19,150 nt of DNA, taken from positions 1 through 19,150 of the forward strand of contig JABJCF010000100.1 of NCBI GenBank assembly GCA_018665625.1, given 5' to 3'. The DNA is from Nitrospina sp. (GTDB lineage Bacteria; Nitrospinota; Nitrospinia; Nitrospinales; VA-1). Of the stretch, positions 14,162 to 19,150 are shown in pieces (the first letter of the stretch is position 1; the number at the start of each line of letters is the position of its first letter). Position numbers and translations under genes: made by a program. The notes beneath the pieces were generated by a model that ran no database searches, had not been told where the DNA came from, and saw only the letters and a program-made list of their open reading frames with translations.

Positions 14162-16744
14162 TTATTTTCCGTGGCATTTCTTGTATTTCTTGCCGCTTCC
14201 GCATGGGCAGGGATCATTTCTCCCCACTTTTTCCTCTTCTCGGCGAACTGTGACAGGCTTGTCTGATCCTTCAACATCGCCTCGATGCTCAACCATTTGT
14301 TTTGGCTGGGCAATTACGTCCTCATCATCGAATTCGCTTTCCCTGCGGACTTGAACCTTAAATAGATATTCCGTTATTTCCTCTTTGATTCGCGCCATCA
14401 TATTGCTAAAAAGAGTGAAACCTTCTTTTTTATATTCAGTCAGTGGATTTTTTTGTGCGTAACCACGCAAACCAATCCCTTCTTTTAAATGATCCATTCC
14501 AAGTAAGTGATCCTTCCAAAGCGTATCTAGAACCTGAAGCATTATTATTTTCTCCTGATGCCTCATTGCAGATGGGTCTATCTCCAATTCCTTTACAATC
14601 CCATCCTCCTTAATCTGATAGGTTTCACTTACAGCAAAGACAATCGCTTCATATAGTTTTTCGCGATTACTATGCTCCAATTCTAATTTTTGTTTTCCCT
14701 GGATTTCTAATTCTTGATCACTAATTTTTTTAATTTCAACACCAAACTGCCGTTCAAGAAAATCGTTCAGAGTCTCAATATCCCATTCTTCGGGGTAAAT
14801 CTTTTCATGAGCTACTTCAGAAACAACTTCATCCACTAATTCATCTGCCATATCAAGAAGAAGTTCCTTGGTATTTTCGGCCTCAATAATTTCTTTCCTT
14901 AATGCATAAAGAACTTCTCTTTGACGATTCATCACATCGTCATATTCCAGTACATGTTTTCGAATATCAAAATTATGAGCTTCTACTTTTTTCTGCGCGT
15001 TAGCAACAGCTTTGGAAACCATACTATGCTCAATAGGCTGCCCATTTTCCATGCCCAGCCTTGCCATTAGAGGAGAGATTTTTTCGGAACCAAAAATACG
15101 CAACAAATCATCTTCAAGGCAAAGAAAAAATCGGGAAGATCCATTATCCCCCTGTCTACCAGCTCGTCCTCGCAGCTGATTGTCAATGCGTCGACTTTCA
15201 TGACGCTCTGTTCCGAGAATATGCAGTCCGCCCAATTCAGGAATACCTTCTCCCAGAACAATGTCGGTTCCTCGTCCCGCCATATTTGTAGCAATCGTAA
15301 CGCCATTGGGTTGCCCCGCATCAGCAATAATTTCTGCTTCCTGTTCATGATGCTTTGCATTCAAAACATTGTGTTTGATTCCATATTTCTTCAGTTTTTT
15401 ACTTAAAAGTTCTGACTTTTCTATTGAAATGGTTCCAACAAGGACGGGTCGACTAATTTTATTTAACTCACGAATTTCCTCAATCACCGCTTCAAACTTT
15501 TCTTTTTCAGTTCTGTAAATAACGTCAGGGTAGTCTTCACGGATCATGGGTCGGTTCGTCGGAACCACCACAACCTCAAGTTTATAAATAGACATAAACT
15601 CTTCCGCTTCGGTATCAGCGGTTCCAGTCATTCCCCCCAGCTTTTTATACATGCGAAAGTAGTTTTGAAATGTGATGCTCGCCAACGTCTGATTTTCATT
15701 TTCTATATTGACGCCCTCTTTTGCCTCTAATGCTTGATGCAACCCATCGCTATACCTTCTTCCAGTCATCATTCGACCGGTAAACTCATCGATAATGATT
15801 ACCTCACCATCACGTACAACATAGTCGACTTCGTTTTTAAATATTCCATGCGCCTTCACTGCTTGATTAAGGCAATGCAGAGTTTCAATATTTTGGGGGT
15901 CGTAGAGGTTGTCAATATTTAGCGCGCTTTCCATTTCGGCTATCCCTTCTTCAGTAAGGGATGCGGCGCGAGCTTTTTCATCAATCGTGTAGTGTTCTTC
16001 TTTCTTTAACCTGGGGACCAGTTTATTTACCGTATAATATTTATCCGTAGACTCTTCTGCGGGACCCGATATGATCAATGGTGTTCTCGCTTCATCAATC
16101 AGAATATTGTCGACCTCATCAATAATTCCAAAATTCAAATCTCTTTGAACCATTTGCTCTTTGGAAAATTTCATATTGTCGCGCAAATAATCGAAACCAA
16201 ATTCGTTGTTGGTTCCGTAAAGTACATCGCAATTGTATGCGGCCTTTCTCTCATCTTCTGGGATATCGTGATAAACCATGCCAACTGAAAGCCCCAGAAA
16301 CTTATAAACAGTTCCCATCCATTCACTATCTCGGGTGGCTAAATAATCGTTCACTGTAACTACATGAACGCCTTTTCCTTCCAGAGCATTGAGGTAAACT
16401 GGCAATGTAGCCATCAAGGTTTTTCCCTCACCGGTTTTCATTTCGGCAATTTTCCCCTCATGCAAAACGATCCCACCAATCATTTGAGCATCAAAATGCC
16501 GCATTTCCAATGTTCGCCAGCTTGCCTCTCGAACCACTGCAAATGCTTCGGGAAGGATTTCATCAAGAGTAGCCCCCTGATCAACCCTATCTTTAAATTC
16601 TTGGGTTTTTCCTTTTAGCTCTTCATCTGTAAGAGGCTTGATTGTATCTTCCAAGCCATTGATTTGTTCAACAATGACTTGAATGCGTTTTATTTCCCGA
16701 TCATTTCGGGTACCAATCATTTTTTTTATAAGTCCAAATACCAT
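14162..16744 (-). CDS. secA: Protein translocase ATPase SecA
   Basis: SecA drives unfolded preproteins through SecYEG at the inner membrane using ATP. The 860-residue protein is full length for the family. Walker A is MKTGEGKTL (102-110), followed by NDYLATRD and [14 protein letters not shown]. Walker B/DEAD reads [21 protein letters not shown]. The helicase-like second half shows [42 protein letters not shown] and the scaffold and wing regions. The C-terminus carries the SecB/phospholipid-binding zinc motif with Cys846, Cys848, Cys857 and His858. The ATG lacks an obvious Shine-Dalgarno sequence. A TATAAT box with an overlapping palindrome lies about 55-80 bases upstream. The M23 peptidase gene is next upstream on the same strand, an arrangement I associate with deltaproteobacteria-like genomes. 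It supplies the export route for several proteins in this window. Confidence 0.98.
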   Translation of the reverse strand: MVFGLIKKMIGTRNDREIKRIQVIVEQINGLEDTIKPLTDEELKGKTQEFKDRVDQGATLDEILPEAFAVVREASWRTLEMRHFDAQMIGGIVLHEGKIAEMKTGEGKTLMATLPVYLNALEGKGVHVVTVNDYLATRDSEWMGTVYKFLGLSVGMVYHDIPEDERKAAYNCDVLYGTNNEFGFDYLRDNMKFSKEQMVQRDLNFGIIDEVDNILIDEARTPLIISGPAEESTDKYYTVNKLVPRLKKEEHYTIDEKARAASLTEEGIAEMESALNIDNLYDPQNIETLHCLNQAVKAHGIFKNEVDYVVRDGEVIIIDEFTGRMMTGRRYSDGLHQALEAKEGVNIENENQTLASITFQNYFRMYKKLGGMTGTADTEAEEFMSIYKLEVVVVPTNRPMIREDYPDVIYRTEKEKFEAVIEEIRELNKISRPVLVGTISIEKSELLSKKLKKYGIKHNVLNAKHHEQEAEIIADAGQPNGVTIATNMAGRGTDIVLGEGIPELGGLHILGTERHESRRIDNQLRGRAGRQGDNGSSRFFLCLEDDLLRIFGSEKISPLMARLGMENGQPIEHSMVSKAVANAQKKVEAHNFDIRKHVLEYDDVMNRQREVLYALRKEIIEAENTKELLLDMADELVDEVVSEVAHEKIYPEEWDIETLNDFLERQFGVEIKKISDQELEIQGKQKLELEHSNREKLYEAIVFAVSETYQIKEDGIVKELEIDPSAMRHQEKIIMLQVLDTLWKDHLLGMDHLKEGIGLRGYAQKNPLTEYKKEGFTLFSNMMARIKEEITEYLFKVQVRRESEFDDEDVIAQPKQMVEHRGDVEGSDKPVTVRREEEKVGRNDPCPCGSGKKYKKCHGK

Positions 16745-16798
16745 TGCAATTTAAACCCGGAAATTTTTTATAAAATAGGAATAATCCAATCTTGCCAG

Positions 16799-16823
16799 AT
16801 TATAAACAGCTAGAATTCTAGCT
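16799..16823 (-). promoter_or_regulatory. Candidate secA promoter with palindromic operator
   Basis: On the minus strand a perfect TATAAT (16799-16804) is preceded, four bases upstream, by a perfect 16-bp palindrome AGCTAGAATTCTAGCT (16808-16823). The palindrome fills the spacer and part of the -35 position, where no TTGACA-like hexamer exists. A half-site, TTCTAG, recurs at 16825-16830. This layout fits a regulated promoter, with the palindrome as protein-binding site. It lies in the 156-base gap between the M23 peptidase gene and secA. Confidence 0.5.
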
Positions 16824-16900
16824 ATTCTAGTTCTGAAGAATATAAACGAGTGGGGGAGGAAGAGAAACAAAGATCAATGCATTACTAAAATAGGGTCTGA

Positions 16901-17830
16901 TCAGTCTTCCAGGATATAGTTTTTGGGGCTAACAGGAACACCATGCAATAGAACTTCATAATGCAAATGAGGCCCCGTGCTTCTTCCCGTGCTCCCAACC
17001 AGTGAAATCACTTGGCCACGTTTGACACGGTCTCCCACTTTAACCAGATGTTTGGAGTTATGCCCGTACCTCGTCACCACACCATACCCATGATTGACCT
17101 CTACCATGTTGCCGTATCCATACTCTCTACCTTCAACGACCACCTCACCATCGGCGGTGGCTCTAACCTGCGATCCTGAACGTGCTGCAATGTCCCAGCC
17201 TTCATGTTTTTCGCGTAAACCAGTAAAAGGTGATTTGCGAAAACCAAACCCAGATGTAACCCAACCGCGAGTTGGCCAAATTGAAGGAGTTGAGGATAGA
17301 AGTGATTTTTGATTTTTAAAGAAATTGTCCAGTTCCTGAAAACTGATGCTCTGAATTTTCGCCTGCTTATCTAAATGATCCAAGCCAATGGACAACCGTT
17401 CGACCATGCTTGCGGCACCTCGCCCCATTGACGTGTTAAAGCTGCTTGTGGTCAAACCAAAGGGGCCACCGACACCCCAGTTCTTTTCTACAGACTTTGG
17501 GGAGTTCTCAAGTGCCGTGATGACTCGCAACTTTTTTTCAAAGCGTTCTAGTCGGGCCATCTCAGTCTCAAAATTCTTGACCTGATGTGAAAACTTTTCT
17601 ACCTGAATTTTCCTTATTTTAGATTCTTTGCGGAGCTTTGCCAGTTCGGTCTCATTGCCCTGCAGTTCCATATATTGCTGCACAAAATAGACAGAGGACG
17701 CAATTAACGCAACAAAAAGGACTCCTGTTACTGCGAACCCAATCTTTGCAAACTTCTTTGGCAAGCAGAACTTTTTGGGGGAACCCATGGCTCCAGGAAA
17801 TACAACTACGGTAAAATCGTCTTTTTGCAC
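16901..17830 (-). CDS. Membrane-anchored M23 (LytM-type) metallopeptidase
   Basis: The start is GTG at 17830, set by AGGAGG four bases upstream. The 309-residue protein has a short basic cytoplasmic start, one membrane helix (about 30-50), a coiled coil (about 55-105) and a linker. The C-terminal M23 domain (about 185-309) has the zinc ligands His209 and Asp213 (HEGWD), His290 in HLH and His257 in YGHNS, so it looks catalytically competent rather than a degenerate activator. It would cut peptidoglycan cross-links, or be regulated by partners through the coiled coil as in other membrane-bound LytM proteins. A near-consensus promoter lies at 17873-17902. secA follows after 156 bases on the same strand and may be partly co-transcribed. 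Confidence 0.92.
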   Translation of the reverse strand: MQKDDFTVVVFPGAMGSPKKFCLPKKFAKIGFAVTGVLFVALIASSVYFVQQYMELQGNETELAKLRKESKIRKIQVEKFSHQVKNFETEMARLERFEKKLRVITALENSPKSVEKNWGVGGPFGLTTSSFNTSMGRGAASMVERLSIGLDHLDKQAKIQSISFQELDNFFKNQKSLLSSTPSIWPTRGWVTSGFGFRKSPFTGLREKHEGWDIAARSGSQVRATADGEVVVEGREYGYGNMVEVNHGYGVVTRYGHNSKHLVKVGDRVKRGQVISLVGSTGRSTGPHLHYEVLLHGVPVSPKNYILED

Positions 17831-17872
17831 CCTACCTCCTTAATGACATTTCAAAAGCCTACAAACCTAGCA

Positions 17873-17902
17873 ATCGTAACGCTTAAACCCCTTATTTGTC
17901 AA
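17873..17902 (-). promoter_or_regulatory. Sigma70-type promoter of the M23 peptidase gene
   Basis: On the minus strand a perfect TTGACA (17897-17902) is separated by 18 bases from TACGAT (17873-17878). Transcription would begin near 17866 and give a leader of about 36 bases with the AGGAGG ribosome-binding site. It may also serve secA by readthrough. Confidence 0.7.
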
Positions 17903-17994
17903 CAGTTAAATCCAAAATGGCCCAGAGAAATTTAAAACTGAGCGATCAGGAGTTTTCTAATATTTTACTTGCAAATTCAGGTTGAACTTTATTG

Positions 17995-18879
17995 TCAATC
18001 TAAAGGCCTGATTTTCTCCCGAGCCTGAATATGATTTGGGTTTATTACCAATACCCTTGCGAAGAATTTTTGGGCTTTTTGTACATTTCCCTTTTCTTCG
18101 TTAAGAAGACCCAAACTAAATAAAGCAGGGACCTGGCCCTTTACATCCCCTATTTCCTGATATATTTCTAACATGTCTTCAAACCCCAGAATTGCCTTGT
18201 CCAATTCTCCTTTAGAATAAGAACCAAATGCCTTTTGCCGAATAACCCTAACCAAAATTTTTCCATATCCCCATGCAAGTTGTTTAGAGTTTTGTTCAAG
18301 CAAGTTTTTGTAATCGTTTTCAAAGCGTTTTGGCTCGCCCATTTCCAAATAAATTTTATGCAAGTTCCAAATAAAAATAGGTTCCTTTGGGTCGGCTTTA
18401 ATAGCACGCTGGACTTTTTCAACCGCAACAACAAATTGTTTTTTTTCTGAAAGAATAGCGCCCCAATTATTCCAGGCAAGGCCATTTTTAGGGTTGATTT
18501 GAATGGCTCTCTCAAAATTCTTCTCGGCCGCCGGATAACTTTCCTTTAAATAATTTAAATACCCGAACGCATACCAAATATGTGAAGAGTCCTTATTCGA
18601 TGCCTGGTAGTTTTTCAGAAACTTTTCTGCATTATCCAATTCACCTTTCGCATTCCAGGCTTTCAACATAATTCGAAATATATAACTTGTCCCCTCTTCT
18701 GACTTCAGTATTCCCTTAAATTTTTCAAGGGATTCTTCATAGCGTTTTCTTACAAAAAGGGCTTCTGCTTCATCTATTTTGGAAAAATTAAACTTCTCGT
18801 AACCTGGGTGTGCTTGCGCAAAAAGTTGGGAAGAATTTAATGAAAGGGTAAAAAACAATAGGAAGGAAATTAAAACCAT
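17995..18879 (-). CDS. Exported tetratricopeptide-repeat protein
   Basis: A signal peptide (VLISFLLFFTLSLNSSQLFAQA, cleaved near residue 23) leads into an all-helical TPR protein of 294 residues. Recognisable repeats lie near 98-131 (AFGYLNYLKESYPAAEKNFERAIQINP), 132-165 (AWNNWGAILSEKKQ...AIKADP) and 248-281 (ALFSLGLLNEEKGNVQKAQKFFARVLVINP). Weaker ones lie near 32-62, 64-94 and 215-245. TPR proteins act as protein-binding scaffolds; the partner is unknown. ATG 18879 has no strong Shine-Dalgarno sequence. It lies 40 bases downstream of dnaB on the same strand, probably co-transcribed, while the M23 gene has its own promoter. No paralogue or enzyme domain is fused to it. Confidence 0.85.
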   Translation of the reverse strand: MVLISFLLFFTLSLNSSQLFAQAHPGYEKFNFSKIDEAEALFVRKRYEESLEKFKGILKSEEGTSYIFRIMLKAWNAKGELDNAEKFLKNYQASNKDSSHIWYAFGYLNYLKESYPAAEKNFERAIQINPKNGLAWNNWGAILSEKKQFVVAVEKVQRAIKADPKEPIFIWNLHKIYLEMGEPKRFENDYKNLLEQNSKQLAWGYGKILVRVIRQKAFGSYSKGELDKAILGFEDMLEIYQEIGDVKGQVPALFSLGLLNEEKGNVQKAQKFFARVLVINPNHIQAREKIRPLD

Positions 18880-18919
18880 AAGGGGAACTCTTTAGTTGGA
18901 TCGCTATAAATATTTGGAA

Positions 18920-19150
18920 TCAAAAACCACCAAAATCGTTAGGGGCAGCTTCTGGCGGCGCATCCTCCCTTTCAGCTCTATCGAAGAATCGGGTAAACTG
19001 GTTTTCGAAATGTAGTTTCACATCTCCAATGGGACCATTACGTTGCTTTCGAACCAGGATTTCTGTCTTACCAGGATCATCAGTCTCCGGGTTATAAACG
19101 ACATCACGATAAATAAACATCACCACATCTGCATCCTGCTCAATAGAACC
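18920..19150 (-). CDS. dnaB: Replicative DNA helicase DnaB, C-terminal end only
   Basis: The frame enters from the right edge and ends at TGA 18920, giving the last 76 residues. [15 protein letters not shown], then VYNPET and [23 protein letters not shown], are the end of the RecA-like helicase core of DnaB, which unwinds DNA at the replication fork. The tail ([20 protein letters not shown]) is acidic and Pro/Ala-rich, as is usual for the disordered end. The N-terminal part with the Walker motifs lies outside the window. Confidence 0.92.
   Translation of the reverse strand, partial: GSIEQDADVVMFIYRDVVYNPETDDPGKTEILVRKQRNGPIGDVKLHFENQFTRFFDRAEREDAPPEAAPNDFGGF

Overview
The window reads as ordinary chromosome of a Gram-negative, moderately AT-rich bacterium. 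An exported Do/HtrA protease, a membrane-anchored M23 peptidase, an exported TPR protein and SecA imply a cell envelope with a periplasm. My best guess is Nitrospinota or a deltaproteobacteria-like lineage, because of the MnxG-like exported multicopper oxidase and the dnaB-TPR-M23-secA order. This rests on recognition of family flavour, not on a marker gene, so treat it as tentative. I see no tRNA, rRNA, CRISPR array, insertion sequence or phage gene, and no stretch over 300 bases without a gene.

Layout. 1-2380 (minus): a multicopper-oxidase-like exported protein, cut by the window edge, then a two-PDZ HtrA protease with a good sigma70 promoter. 2517-4032: cysH (plus) convergent with a solitary EcfT-type membrane protein (minus). 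Between them lie a duplicated, decayed copy of the EcfT gene's 3' end and two GC-rich hairpins. 4157-6407 (plus): an HD hydrolase overlapping a sirtuin, then a secreted DUF1566 protein closed by a strong hairpin terminator. 6575-12071 (plus): selO, a small unknown gene, thiL, and two adjacent CNNM/CorC-type membrane proteins joined by a TAATG overlap. 12068-12790 (minus): a TerB+DnaJ protein whose stop codon interlocks with that of the second CorC gene. 12916-14153 (plus): a Dabb-domain protein and a DksA/TraR zinc-finger protein carrying a long histone-H1-like Lys/Ala/Pro tail. 14162-19150 (minus): dnaB (partial), TPR, M23 peptidase and secA, in transcription order.

How the genes fit together. 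The minus-strand block at the right is envelope and housekeeping (replication helicase, exported TPR protein, cell-wall hydrolase, Sec motor). It has a near-consensus promoter ahead of the M23 gene and a candidate operator-promoter ahead of secA. The left block is periplasmic (oxidase, protease). The middle is metabolic and regulatory: sulfur assimilation, thiamine cofactor, protein AMPylation, NAD-dependent deacylation, divalent-metal transport.

I did not find a convincing undescribed multi-gene system. The items most worth a second look are the relic of a former gene end between cysH and the EcfT gene, the palindrome positioned like an operator at secA, the H1-like/DksA fusion with its slippage-prone hexamer tract, and the apparent lack of the first HxH copper motif in the oxidase.
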